A DNA stretch of 64,000 nt from Paramecium sonneborni (GCA_905182985.1 CAJJDN010000067.1:87997-151996); one strand, 5' to 3'. Positions 1-12,629 are shown, numbered from the stretch's first letter. A program made the numbers and translations. Notes: generated by a model from the letters alone, not told the origin.

Positions 1-1487
1 ATTAACAAAAAGACACTTAACTAAAAATAATTACACAGAAATAAATTGATTTTTTGATGGATGTATAGAGTAAATCTTCATAATTTCAAGGATCAATGAA
101 AGAACTTATAGTTTAATTGAATTCTTTAAAAAATTAATGCAGCCTATTTAAAAATGAATAGATTAACAATCTTTTAGATTAAAAAGAGAAGGAATTAAAT
201 GATTTAATGCAACAAGCTAAAGAAAAGTTTGATGAATTTTCATAAAAGACTAATCATACTTAAGAATCTTAAAAAATAATTAATTAAATAAAAGAAGAAT
301 GTAATCAGTTTCAAGTTGAAATAGAAAAAAAAAAATAAGAATAAAATTAATAAATAATCGAGTTAGATAGATTATATTAATAAACTTTATCTAAAAATGA
401 ATCTTAAACAGAAAAGGATTATTAATAGATTTAAGAAGCTTTGAAGAATTTAAAATAAAAATTAAATTCAAGTTCTCAGGAATTTTTAGGTCTTGATATC
501 AAAAATTATAATTATGATTATATAGTTAATAACCAATAATAAAGCCAAAATTAGTTTAATGAGTTATTAGAAATGATTAAAAGTTATCTTACTATGTCTG
601 AATAAAACTAAAATGTAAGTTAAGAATTAAAAAAAAAATTGTAAACAATTACTTTTTAATTTTAAAACAAGGATTCCATTTCTAAATTAGCAGAATTATA
701 GCAGAGAACTCAAGTGAAGTCTAAAGAATTAATTAAAATGATAGAAGTAATTGAGAAATACAAAAATTAAATTAAATTCTCAAACTTAGAAGAAGAGCAA
801 CGAAAATAAAAAAGTTGGATGGAAATACAAAAATCTATCGAAGAATTAAATTTTAATTTAATAGAATTTAAAGGACAAATTGATGGAATGCGTTAGTCTA
901 ATTATTAAGAAAACTATTTAAAAAAAAAATATAAAGATTTTGAAGAGAATGTTAACAATCTTTGTTAAAAAATACCTTAAAAGGCAGAACTTAAACATTT
1001 GGAAATAACTTTTTAATAAAATCATTAATCTTTTACAATTTTATATTTACTTATAATAATAATTAAAGCTTATAACCTAAAAAGATATTCAATGAGATTA
1101 AAAGAATAAAAAGAATAATCAAAGAATATATATTTGCAATAAAATTAATTATAATAATTTCATGTAAATAATGATAGAAACTAATTATTAAAAAAAGCTT
1201 TAAATTATATAATGGAAGCTAATTGCATAATAGAAAAATATGAATTATGTTTATAAAAAAAAAGATTTATTTATAACTATGAAGAACAAACTAAAGATGA
1301 TTAGATGCTTGATAATAATATAAAAGATATATAAAATTTCATAAAAATCCAACATTCTGTAAAGATAAGGGGATTTCTCAAAGATTATAAATAGATTAAT
1401 GATCAATCTTAAGAATCACTAGAATTCTGTGATATAAGTGTTTTATTTAAGTAATTTTATTAACTGACAGGAAAGAAATAAATCTGA
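1..1487 (+). CDS. Coiled-coil protein, 5' end outside the window
   Basis: The frame is open from the first bases to a TGA at 1485-1487 using TAA and TAG as glutamine. The product (about 495 residues in the window) is rich in Q, K, E, L and N, with long heptad-like stretches such as LNDLMQQAKEKFDEF, so a long coiled coil is likely. A short hydrophobic stretch (TILYLLIIIIKAYN) lies near nt 1035-1080. No enzyme motif is visible. The start lies to the left of the window. I did not need an intron. Function is unknown; a cytoskeletal or scaffold role is only a guess from composition. Confidence 0.7.
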
Positions 1488-2133
1488 ATATCTATTTTAT
1501 ATAAATAACTGATGAACATATATAATATTAATATCATTTCAAATAAATTAGAATATTAAATATTCGGTATCTTTAAAATAATCCTCAATTCCTTCTTTTG
1601 TGTGTATATAGATTTAAATTACTTCCAATAATACCATGACTTACGTTGAAAAAGAATCCATTTAGGATCAAGTTCCATTTAATCTACATATTTTTTTATA
1701 ATCTTATTTATGTTTTAAGACTAAACCAAATATTCTAATTCAAATTAATCCTTTTAATAACAAAATAATTACTACATACAAATACCAATATATTAGTAAT
1801 ATTATTTATCAGAATTATTCCATTTACAAATTTTATTTAAAAACCATACAAATCTTTATATATTCTTCTATACTAATTTATTTTTGATTGAAAATTGAAT
1901 TTTTAATTTTTATTTTATAAAATTTTGTTCATTGATTGAATGGATTCAACTTTATTTTTTTCAATTATTTGGCTCAAAGTTTTCTCCCTTTCTTATAAAT
2001 TTTTTAATATCTTTATTCAAGTTATCCAATCCTATTCCTTATATTTTAGTTTATTCTTAATTATTATACTAAAACTATTAAAATTTAAGAGTATATTATT
2101 ATAGTTTAAATAAGGTGAATTTGGTTCTTTCAT
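1488..2133 (-). pseudogene. Decayed minus-strand coding relic
   Basis: Protein-like stretches are visible but in broken frames. One begins with ATG at 2133-2131 (MKEPNSPYLNY), runs into an in-frame TGA at 2017-2019, and continues sensibly in the same frame (LQEREKTLSQIIEKNK). Downstream the best-looking frame switches to one open from 1945 to 1403, including MELDPKWILFQRKSW. No GT...AG intron of normal size repairs the stop or the shift. The last 85 bases of that frame would run antisense to the end of the preceding gene. I read this as a pseudogene; a mis-assembled or unusual gene remains possible. Confidence 0.35.
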
Positions 2134-3458
2134 TATGAAGTCTAGTCTTGATTTAAAAAAAATTTAATCCTTAATATTATCTTGTTATTTATTTAATGAA
2201 TTCATTAATTTTATTATAATTTCTAAAATCTTAAAAATATGAATTTCTATTTTTAATTAATAATTAAAATATTATCTGTTAAATTTAAATTTAATTATTT
2301 ATAATAATATGACATATTTTGTAATTATTTTTTATTATATATATTCTAAATTGTATATAAAAAATACCAATAATTGAAGAAGTAAACAAATAATTAGGAG
2401 TGAGAATGAAATAAAGTATGATTTATGTTTATTAATTTTTATTTAAATGCCAAACTTTAGATTTATAGAAATAGATTTATTCATAATTTCTTATGATTAT
2501 ATATGATAGTGATTATTATCATTTATTAATATACTATAAGTATTTTTATTTCATTCTTTATACAGTTCTATGATTTCTTTATTAGTTAGAATATCTTCAA
2601 CTAATAAAAATGTTATTCAGCAATTTCCATATTATTTTTTTCATGATAATAATTCCATCATTCGTTCCGATTAAATATTTATTAGAATATAATTGCTTAC
2701 TCATAAATAATAATATGTATTCTAGTAGATCAATAAATATAGTTTAATCCTATTTTAAATTTTAATCTAGATATTTTATTCTATCCAAGTCATATCATCA
2801 AAATAGAAATACCTAATTCCATTGCTGCACATCTGTTTTATATAAATATCACTCTAAACCCAATAAAATGAATCCCCTCAAATATAATAATTTGAATAAA
2901 AATCTATAATAGTTTTTATTATTAAAAGACCTATTCAATCTATAAATAAGTATATTTGATTCATCATAAAATTAATTATATTTTGTAAATATTTGAGATT
3001 AATAAATATATTTATATTAAGTTTGAATATTAATATAAATATTAAGATTGAATATTAATATAAATATTAAAATTAATATTAATATAAAAATTATAAATAA
3101 TCTAAAATTAATAAATTATATGTATGTTGAATATTTTATCGAAAAAAGGATTTGTAAATATAAGATAATAATAAATGTCTTTGTATGTATGAATTAAGTA
3201 TTCTATTGATTAAGAAATATTAAATGGAATATAAATATAATATAAGAATTTTAGTGTAGTATTGAATTGTAAGTTAATATAAAATTAATTTAAGAGTTAA
3301 GGTATAAGATCGAGAATGAGGAGAAATTGCATATAGAGTAATTAATTGATATTAAATTATTATAAATCGAATTGAGAAATTTACGCAATTTGTAGAAATT
3401 TAAATAAAAAATGTTAAAATCTTAGTAATTTATCTAAGGGGCAGAGTACAGTAGAATA
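2134..3458. other. Mostly non-coding AT-rich stretch with a small relic
   Basis: No gene could be built here. On the minus strand a frame open at 2617-2794 encodes a plausible peptide containing YLIGTNDGIIIMKKQYGN, preceded by a short segment in another frame (MELGISILMI), so a second decayed gene fragment is likely. The rest is very AT-rich and carries a short tandem repeat near 3021-3070. The right end must hold the 5' region of the BAH-PHD gene. Confidence 0.4.
3021..3070. repeat. Two tandem copies of a 25-bp AT-rich unit
   Basis: Positions 3021-3045 and 3046-3070 are near-identical 25-bp units, differing at the second base (GTTTGAATATT... versus GATTGAATATT...). A degraded continuation follows to about 3095. 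No coding or regulatory role is apparent. Confidence 0.7.
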
Positions 3459-4186
3459 ATGAAAAGACATTCACCAGAGAGTTCTGCAACAATAAAAAAG
3501 GAAATTCGAAAGAGATTATAGAAACGATAGACAATTAGAGAACTTTACAAAGAAAAGTAATGGAAAACATTAGTGAAAGTTGGTTCATAAATAAAAGGAT
3601 TATATGAAGAATATGATACAATTAAGGTTTAGGGATAGGTACTGAGTGTTGGGGATTCAGTTTTAATTAATAGTGGAGATCAATGTGATGAGGATTATGT
3701 TGGAACCATAAAATAAATATTATCAATAAAAGAACCAACAACAGCTAAATTGATATGTTTATGTAGAATTTAATGGTATATGAGAAAAAGTGAGATCATC
3801 AAATCTTAACCTAAATGTTCAGAATGGATTTCTGAACAAGAATTATTTATTACCAACCATTAAGAGTATATTTTAGCTTAGAGTATAATTGCTAGATGTT
3901 AAATATTGACTTGTAATCAATATTAAGAATTAGAAGAAATTGAATCCACTATTTATTTTAATAGATTGGAATGGGATATTTACAAAAAATAATTTACTAA
4001 TATAGATGCATTATAGCAAATTTGCTTTTGCATTTAACCGGTGAATCCCGATCGATAATATATATAAGTAATTAATTATTTTATATCTAGTGTGATTAAT
4101 GTAAAAATTGGTATCATTTTGAATGTGTAGGTATTATTAATGGCAAATATAATTAAAATGAATTCCACTGTCGTATGTGTAAATGA
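3459..4186 (+). CDS. BAH-PHD chromatin reader protein
   Basis: A 234-residue protein from ATG 3459 to TGA 4184-4186, with one 23-nt intron at 4068-4090 that lies inside the PHD finger. The N-terminal part is a BAH-type module (VQGQVLSVGDSVLINSGD at its start, YVGTIKQIL, then SEWISEQELFITNH). The C-terminal part is a PHD zinc finger: CFC, then CDQCKNWYHFECVG, then FHCRMCK, matching the C4HC3 pattern with the usual W-H-C. Proteins with just BAH plus PHD (plant EBS/SHL type) bind methylated histone H3 tails and act in the nucleus; that role is inferred from the family. The start is the first ATG of the frame before the basic N-terminus (MKRHSPESS). Confidence 0.88.
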
Positions 4187-4274
4187 AATCTATGTTTATT
4201 TGTATTTTAATATACTGAAATATATTTGTTTATATTAATCAAACAATTATAGCAATTTAAATTAAAAAAAGTAG

Positions 4275-6328
4275 ATGTAACCTTCATTCAAATATCCAAC
4301 TCCATCCAATTTACAATACTTACAATAAGAAATTATTGTAGAGAATGAGGTAAATTCTAATATAATTATATAAGATTCCAGAATTAGATACTTTTGAAGA
4401 ATTTTGTAGCAATATTCCTGATTAAGACAATCAAAACATGAACTTGTCAAAATAATCTCAAACTCATAATTCATAGTTAATCTATATTGATTAATAATAA
4501 AGACATGAATCTAAATTGTCAGAATAATATCAATCAATTGATTCTAGGGAGTAATAGGGCAAATCAAAAATACATAGTTAGCAAAGCGAAGAAAATTAAT
4601 AAATAACATATATGCAATTTTATGAATTTAATCCTTAAAGCATAATATCAGACACTATTAATTAAAGAGCTGATAAATAATAAAGTTACTAAGATACAAT
4701 GGCAGAACCCCCAGCTCCATAAAATAAAAATACAACTAAATTCTGTTTTCCATCGAAAGTGAACGGTTTCAACAATTGTAAATGATTAATTAAAATATAT
4801 AGTAAAGAAATAGTTATGTATCAATCAAGACATTTAGAACAACAATAAAAATCAAAGTAATTCTGAATAGACTGTTTTAAAAAATTAATCTTTATCAGAA
4901 AATAAGAATACTATTGATGATGATTTAAGAAAATAAATTACTTAGCTTAATAAAGAAAAAATTTAGATTTAAATACAATTTTAATAATAAATGAAACAGT
5001 TATTTGAAAATAATTAATATTTAGAATAGTAATTGATTGAATAAAAATAATAAACTGAAACATTGAATTCTGATAAATTGATTTTATAATCTCAAATAGA
5101 TATTTTATCAAAAAGATAAAGTGGAGATAAAAATTTAATGTTTGATATAAATGATAATGTATCAATTAAATTGACATATAATGAAAAGATTTAATATTTA
5201 ATTGAAAAATTAAATTAAAAATGCTAAGAAAATGCACGTCTTTAATATGAAATCATATTGTTATAAAATAATGTACATTTTAAACTAAAAGTTATTAGAT
5301 TGAATTATTCGAAACTTCAAAGATTTTATAATTAACAAATAATAATCTATTATCTCTAGATCCAGCAAAAATTTCCTAATAAAATAATTCTCCTTAACCG
5401 TAATCATAGAATAGAGCATAATCATTAAGTAAAGATAGTAGAACAAGTCTATTTACTTAATAAAAATAACCATAGAATATTAGAATAAATAATCCAGATG
5501 ATAGTAAAAATATAGTAAATTTGTAATAAAACATATATAATATAGATCTGCTATGATATCTCCATTATCTAAATGTGCCTAAATTATTTAATAAAAGTAA
5601 TTAAATTAAAAGATATCAAAAAATACGTAATAATTTCAAGAAGATGTTTAATTATAGAAAATGCAGTAAGAATTATTTCTATTAATATAGTACTAAGAAT
5701 TCTACATCTGTTGGAGAATTGATCTCTATAAAGTCAGATGACATCAATTATTCTAATATAATTAATAGAATTCTTAGAAAGGAATCATATTCAATATCAT
5801 CTCCTGATGGTAGAGCTACCTAAAAATTCAAATTGGCTTTAAATGAAAAATTAAACAATCTATAATAAGACAGCTCTAAATCTTATGGTAGTTTATTATT
5901 CTCTTTAGAATAATAGAAACTAAAAGAAACTAATCATTGTTTAAGGCAAATTTCTCCAAAAAGAGAGAAAAAAAAGTCTAAATAGTAATTTTATATATAT
6001 ACTAGACTATTCGGTTTTATGAATTAATAAAACTCAAGGAAATAATCAGATTTACTAAAATCAGAAGAATCTCATCACACTGATTTCGGAAGAAGATCTG
6101 AAAAGTATAATCAATTAATTTAATTAAGAAATTATGGAATTGAACCAAATGTTGAAATAATATAATTTATGAAGGAAATTCAACATAAAAAATCAGATAG
6201 TAATTTTATTATATATTCATTTAATAGTCTCGAAAAATATTAAATAATTAAATCCTGGTGCATTATTAACAAAGCCTTTAATTACAGACATAAAGGAAGT
6301 TAAAATTAATCGTTAATAAAAATTTTGA
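4275..6328 (+). CDS. Unknown coiled-coil protein, seven exons
   Basis: Rebuilt from ATG 4275 to TGA 6326-6328 with introns at 4350-4374, 4778-4802, 5273-5298, 5523-5545, 5666-5690 and 6200-6227 (23-28 nt). Each restores a sensible frame. A 21-nt segment at about 5989-6009 could be a further intron, which would not change the frame. The product is Q/N/S-rich with a coiled coil in the middle (DDDLRKQITQLNKEKIQIQ) and serine-rich linkers. No catalytic motif is visible and I do not recognise the family. A possible peptide on the opposite strand near 4262-4474 is only a shadow of exons 1-2. Confidence 0.75.
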
Positions 6329-7985
6329 AATTATTAATATACTCTATAAAATTTGACTTGAAATTTATCATAATATAAATAGTTTAGTTTTAAAAGCATT
6401 TCATTATCAGAATTGAACGTTTATCATTATCGAAAATTTAGATTTAATAATATATTTAATTAAAAATAATGTGATTAATTAAATTTGTAAATACAAGATT
6501 ATTGGATTCTAGAATTTCTTTTGGAAATATGTTAAATTTTATTCTTGAAAATTAAGACATTAACCCTAAATTTTTTAGATAATTCTAATAGTATTCAATT
6601 ATTTTGATAAACTGGATTAATTAAACTTATTATTGAATAAAGTCATTATAGTAAATTTATTTGAAATATTACACAACATAGTGATAGTTAGAATTTAATT
6701 AGTTTATTAGAAGAGACTTATGTATGGTACAACAGTTTAAAATTACGATTAAATTGATATATATCTCAATATATTTATTTTAATCAATGTATATATAAGT
6801 CTTTTGTAAGAATGACTATTTTAGAGGAAAAGAAATGAAGGTCTAATTCCTTAAAGAAGTAGAACATGTATATACAATAGACGATTGATAAAAAATATAG
6901 TATCTATTTATCTTCAAAAGATTTTTTAATAACTTTTATATATTTGAATTTAGAAGAATATCTTAAGATAATCATGAAACTAAAACAATTAGGAAACTTA
7001 GCTGATTCAATAGAATATATTCAAACTTCATCAGCAATTGCATGAACTTTAAATAACCAAAAAATATTATAAATGAAATAATTTTATCTAAACTGTTTTA
7101 AAAGGGAAAGATTCTTTGAAAGCCTATGAATTATATAAAAATGAGACAATGGTTTAGAATAAAAAATTAAAGCAATTTTATAAAACTAATCTCATTGAGA
7201 ATTATTATTTTTAAACTAAAAAGCTGACATAAGATGAGTTATAATAAATTTAAAATATATTATTTAAGATTAAAACTAAAAGGTAGCCAAAATTTCATAA
7301 TTTAAAAGTACTTCTAATTTTTAAATAAGTTTAATGAAGTAATTAAATTTGATCAAAATCAAAAAAAGGAAAAAAGGATTATAATTCTTTGGGATTTTTT
7401 ATGGAAATATGGTATATGAAATGTATCTATACTACTAAATAATTAGGAAACTCATTGATTATTAAGTATAATTGCTATCAAATCTCAAAAGTTAACTGTT
7501 AAAGATAATGGTTGATTAAATTAAGGACTATGGTAATGTCAGTTTTATATTTCAAGTATTAAATATCAATTAGAATACTTTCATAAAATTTAAAAAAGAA
7601 GACAATTTAATTCAATCACTTTATTATACACGAAAAAAAAATAGCATAGATTTTGGATAATAACATTTAATTTTATGTAATTGTAGATACCAGACTTGAT
7701 AATAAGTTATAAATCCTTGAACTATACAAAAAGAGAATGGAATCATGTATTAGAATTTATATTAAAAAGCAATTTTTAATTAATATAGTAATTATTAATC
7801 TGGAATAAATTAACTAGATCGAAGATGAGATATTTATTATGATTATTAAAAAAATTCTTTTAGTAGACCTTATTATTCTAACATGCTATACAACTTAATT
7901 AACATTAAAAATTACTTATTAAATTAAAAGATTTCATAGTCCTCTATCATTTAACATAATTTTTAATTTTAATGAACATTAATAA
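6329..7985 (+). pseudogene. Decayed TPR-like gene
   Basis: A recognisable but broken plus-strand coding sequence. In one frame, sensible protein continues across two in-frame TGA codons, at 6836-6838 (EEKK*RSNSLKK) and 7043-7045 (YIQTSSAIA*TLNNQK). Near 7100 the frame shifts by one and continues as KDSLKAYELYKNETMVQ, resembling a TPR-type helix pair. After about 7330 more short fragments appear in mixed frames. No intron of normal size removes these stops. Intact genes in the window end at TGA, so read-through is unlikely. Together this points to a pseudogene. Confidence 0.55.
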
Positions 7986-9197
7986 ATGTTTATTAATTCA
8001 CTTAATTTGAGACAAATGAGTAGTACTATTTCTTCTCGAATTTTAGATGGAATATTTATTGGAAATTATATTCCATTACAAGTATAGTATAATACCATGT
8101 CTTAGGAAGAATAATATCTAAATATTAACCAAATAACTCATATAGTAAATTGTTCAGCTTAAGAAATTAAAGCTCCTCCTAATTTAAAAGTGTTAAACTA
8201 TCATTGGAAAGATGAAGATAATTAAGTATATCATTAATATACCTAGATAATTATTACTATCGAAAACCTAATTTAGATTACGACCTTTGTAGAAAGAGCT
8301 ATAAAACAAGGAGAAAGTGCTTTATTTTGCTGTCTTAATGGTTAAAGTCGATCATTGACAGCCTTAATAGGCTATCTTATGTATAGGTAATTTTTATATA
8401 TTTATAGGTCAAGATATAAATGGAGCTTGTTCAAAGTTCTTCAATACATAAATATTTAGAAAAAGGATTTTGAAATAAGAGCAAGTTTTTTAAAATAACT
8501 CATTGATTTTGAAAAGAAAGAGCTTAGCTAGTTTGTAATCAGTCGAAATTGGAATTAAATATCTAATGATCAAGAGTAGACACTATTGCAAAACACTTAC
8601 TTAAATTCTGTACAAAAAAATTAAGATGATCAAATTTTTATGAAATTATAACCCAAAACTTTAAATAGAACCAAAAGAAAAGTTTCTTGGGCTAGATGCC
8701 TAATTTAATAAACTCCTTAGATTGTTTATTCGATTTGTACAAAATTTATGAAATAAGAGAAATCAATTTTAAAAAACAATAATACTAATTTACTTGGTGG
8801 CAACAATTCTTAATAAAAAGAAAGCCCAAACAATTAAAAATTAAAACCACGAATAATTGATGAAGAATTATTTGTTAAAAAAAATACTTACAGACTTAGT
8901 GATAAGAAATAAAGAAATTTAACTCCTTATAATACTAAGAGATTCAATAATTAAAATTTAATTACTCTAAATAAAAAATTTGAATCATTTTTAGATATAG
9001 ACATTAACACCTAACAAATATAGAAAAAGCATAGGTCTTAAACAAATACACCTAAAATTAATAAAACTCAAAGATTCAGTAGTTTGGATAACCAGAATAA
9101 TGATTCATGTATTTTAGCTGCCATCAATCAAGAAAAAATGAGAAAATCTCTTTTACCATAGAGAAGGGCTCAATTCAAACTTATAAATATGATTTGA
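7986..9197 (+). CDS. Dual-specificity protein phosphatase with long tail
   Basis: A 396-residue protein from ATG 7986 to TGA 9195-9197, with one 21-nt intron at 8387-8407; exons sum to 397 codons. The N-terminal half is a dual-specificity phosphatase domain: ILDGIFIGNY, then ITHIVNCSAQEIKAPPNL, the signature CCLNGQSRS at about residues 119-127, and YKWSLFKVLQYI. The C-X5-R loop is intact, so it should remove phosphate from Tyr and Ser/Thr. The usual His before the catalytic Cys is Cys here. The C-terminal half is basic, Q/N-rich and without a known domain. A second in-frame ATG at 8016 fits the domain edge equally well. Confidence 0.88.
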
Positions 9198-9235
9198 ATA
9201 TATATATTAATCTCATAATTATAAAATAATAATTA

Positions 9236-9489
9236 TTAATTAGTAAAGCATATTGAACCTGAATTTAGTAATGAATTGAAATGTTTTGAAGTTATTCAAT
9301 ATTCATAAATTGATGAAAGTATAAGGTATAATGAAATTTCAATTATTGCTAGCAAAAAGAATTAATGTAATGAGATTGTTAATTTGATAAATGTATTTGG
9401 TATAATTTTTGGAATGAATTTTAAAAAATAGTAAATATTTTAGCAAAGACACTAATAGTAATAAATCTATTAAATAAGTAATTATTGAG
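9236..9489 (+). other. Orphan open frame without a start
   Basis: Between the phosphatase and the next gene one frame reads like protein (VKHIEPEFSNELKCF ... YNEISIIASKK) up to a TGA near 9487. It has no ATG near its left edge, and no GT donor joins it to the phosphatase gene. It may be a relic exon or a chance frame. Nothing else is evident at 9198-9496. Confidence 0.25.
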
Positions 9490-9496
9490 TATAATA

Positions 9497-10111
9497 ATGG
9501 CACAAAAAAGATAGAGAAATAATTAAATTATAGTTGATGCACGAATACCGAACAGAATAATTAAAGAAAATGAAGACAACAAAAATACTTATTTGGTTTC
9601 TTATGGTAATAATTATGTTGTGGAAGACAAAAACTACATGGAAGTCAATTATCCAGAATTAGTAGAGGATTATAATTTGTTTATTACAACAGGTGAAAGA
9701 TATGATTAAGAATTTCTATAATAAAAGGCTCTGCAATTTGCATTATTTTAAATACAGGAGAATCCAATTATAGAATAAAAATTATTAGACAAAAATAAAA
9801 AAGTCTAGTCTAAACAATAGAGAAAATAGACAATACGATATAAATGTTTGAATTTTCTTGATATTTAAATAAATTCATCAATGAAAGATAAAAAGTTAGC
9901 AATCAAGATGAAAGCAAATGATGGTAAAATTACTAATTTTCCAAGTATGGAAAAGTTAATAAAAATAACTCATGAATTATAAACAATAGGATACACTTAA
10001 GATGAATTAATAGTAAGTTTTACACTTAAGAATCATCAGGAATGTATAGAGGATAATTCTGTTATAATAAATGATAGTCAAATAGATAAAAATGTTAAGA
10101 TGAACGATTGA
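9497..10111 (+). CDS. Unknown conserved-looking 204-aa protein
   Basis: A single exon from ATG 9497 to TGA 10109-10111 (205 codons). The protein starts MAQKRQRNNQIIVDARIP, has an acidic/aromatic N-terminal half (NTYLVSYGNNYVVEDKNYME), a basic glutamine-rich centre, and ends MNDstop. Codon use and composition match the neighbours, and start and stop are unambiguous, so I believe it is a real gene. I do not recognise a domain. Confidence 0.7.
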
Positions 10112-10195
10112 AATTAGATATATTCATTATCATATAGCATTTTTACATTTTGTTTAGTAATATGAATTTAAGAAGATGTATTAAAATAATTAAAA

Positions 10196-11989
10196 ATGTC
10201 TAACCACCATCGCAATCTACGAGAACTCTTTTCTTCTAAATACTCTAAACCATTTTCTAATTTTCCTTCAGATAGATTACGAATAGGAAAATCTCCAATA
10301 GCTGTTGGCAACTTTATTCAATACGCATAAAAAAAGAATGCTGAAGACAAATAACAAAGAAATCATACTCCAGTACATACCCCAAACAAAATAAGAATAG
10401 CTTAAGTAAACATTAATGAATATGCATTACCTTACAAAAATCCTTAACACAGTTTTTTTAGTAAAGATAGTAATAGATCAAGATCAAAAAGTCCAATGCA
10501 ATTATCAATATAAAAATCTCCAAAGCAATCTACAATAGATTCGAAAAAGATTTTTGAAAATGAAGATTCATTGAATTTGAATAGATAAACATCACAAAAA
10601 CTATCAAATCATAATAAATTTGCTAGTGCTAACCTAAAAATCAATTTAAATGAAGTTCCACATATAAAAATACCATAGGTGAGTTCTACAACAAAAATAA
10701 AAGCGAATATTTAAAATTTTGAGAGCATCTTTAATTCTTTGCTTGTGAAATATGATTCAATTTAATAATAATAGTCTTAAGCACGTCCAGCAATAAAAAA
10801 AGTGTATAAGGATGAATAAGAAGATGAAGAATTATAGATAGATACATAAATATGTGTAACAAAGTCTAGTTTTGCTTTTCATTTTGTAATAGGAAAAGGA
10901 GGATTCGGAAGAGTGTGGAAAGTTGAATTAAAAAAAAGTAGAACTTAATTTGCAATGAAAGAGATGTCTAAAGCTAAAATAATTGCTAAAAGAAGTGTAA
11001 ATTCTGTTATGAATGAAAGGAATTTATTAGCATAATTTAAACATCCTTTTTTGATTAATATGAATTACTGTTTTTAAGATAGAGATAATTTATATTTAGT
11101 AATGGATCTTTTAACTGGAGGTGATCTTAGATATCATATAGGACGTTTAAGAAGATTTAAAGAACATTAAACTAAATTTTTTGTTGCTTGTGTTATTTTA
11201 GCATTAGAATACTTACATAATTCAAATGTTATTCATAGAGATGTTAAACCAGAAAACATTGTACTTGATAATAATGGTTATGCTAGATTAACTGATTTAG
11301 GAATAGCAAGAATATGGAAATCTGAAAATTCATAAGATACAAGTGGAACACCAGGATATATGGGTATAATTGTATATTATTATTATATATAGCACCTGAA
11401 GTTATGTGTAGATAAAATCATACCATTGCTGTTGATTATTTTGCTTTAGGAATTATGACTTATGAATTTATGTTAGGTAGAAGACCATATAATGGAAGAA
11501 CAAGATAAGAAATTAGAGATTAAATTCTAACTAGACAAATCTAAGTTAAAAGAAGTGAGTTGCCTGATGATTGGTCTATTGATGCCGCTGATTTCATTAA
11601 TAAATTAATATAACGTAAACCTATTAATAGACTTGGATTTAATGGACCTAATGAAGTTAAATCACATCCATGGATTCAAAATTTCCCATGGACTAAATTA
11701 CTCAATAAAGAGATCTAATCTCCTTTCATACCTCCTGTATATTAACAATTTTATTTTATTAGCCAATACAAGAAAATCTAGATTATATTAATAATATTAG
11801 TGATGATAATGATACTTAAGATGAATAAATTGTAGAAAATAGATTATTATTAAAAAAGAATTCTGTTTAAAGTAAAAATTATATAAATATATATTTTAAG
11901 ATTTATTTTATGGATATAGCTATGATTAAAATATCTAAACTTAATTTAAAAATACCAAAAGTACAAGTAGCACTTTAGTAGTTAATTGA
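10196..11989 (+). CDS. AGC-group protein kinase, YANK/STK32-like
   Basis: A 569-residue protein with introns at 11364-11392, 11737-11762 and 11872-11900; exons sum exactly to 570 codons. The first 225 residues are S/P/K-rich and disordered-looking. The kinase domain follows: glycine loop IGKGGFGRV (about residue 232), AMKEM lysine, [12 protein letters not shown] in place of DFG, then GTPGYMAPEV and the DYFALG helix. The C-terminus carries FYGYSYD, like the tail of AGC kinases, which supports the last intron. It should phosphorylate Ser/Thr in the cytosol. The DLG variant occurs in active kinases, so I expect activity. Confidence 0.92.
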
Positions 11990-12629
11990 ATTTTACAATT
12001 TTGATTAGATAATTAATGATAAATTTTGTTATTTATTTATTGTGTCTTTCTATTTCTTATAATAATATTTTTTAACAACTATTTTTATTAAGTAAATTAA
12101 AAACTATATTCATTAATACCCAAACTATTCTTAGGTATTTTATAATATGAATAATAAATAGAAGAAAATAAATTAAAATTTGTGTTAATATATTCAAACT
12201 CACAAAAAAATTAGCAGTAAATTTTTGAATCTTTTATGATGTATATTTTAATGAACTAAGTCAATTTCTATTGAAAGATTGAAGCTTTTCAAGATTTGTA
12301 TTTTAATATATGTATATATATATATATATGATAAATAATTTTTAAATATCACATTTAAGCCAAGTAAATGTATTGGAAAATTTTCAACAAAATTAGTAAA
12401 TAATTCATAAAAACTATAATTTTTTTAAATATAATTAGTATTTGATGGTATAATCAATTTTGTGGATGTAATAAAAATTAATCAATTATTATTAATTGAA
12501 TATAAAATTTACTTATCCAAATTTATAATTATAACTTAAATGCTTCACAAAATAAAGTTTAAGATTCTCTCTCATTTTTCATATAACTTATTTAAACATA
12601 TTTTAAATAATAATTATTATTATAATTTC
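11990..12629. other. No gene seen
   Basis: AT-rich sequence with no supportable gene on either strand. It includes a short (TA)n run near 12311-12330. It lies between the 3' ends of the kinase (+) and the small minus-strand gene, so it probably holds both 3' flanks. Confidence 0.4.

Noticed and set aside
10196..11989. Kinase as inactive because of DLG instead of DFG
   Set aside because: The metal-binding Asp, HRD and catalytic Lys are all present, and DLG occurs in active kinases.
12311..12330. TA dinucleotide run as a regulatory or IES boundary element
   Set aside because: Short TA runs are expected in DNA this AT-rich; there is no flanking structure to support a role.
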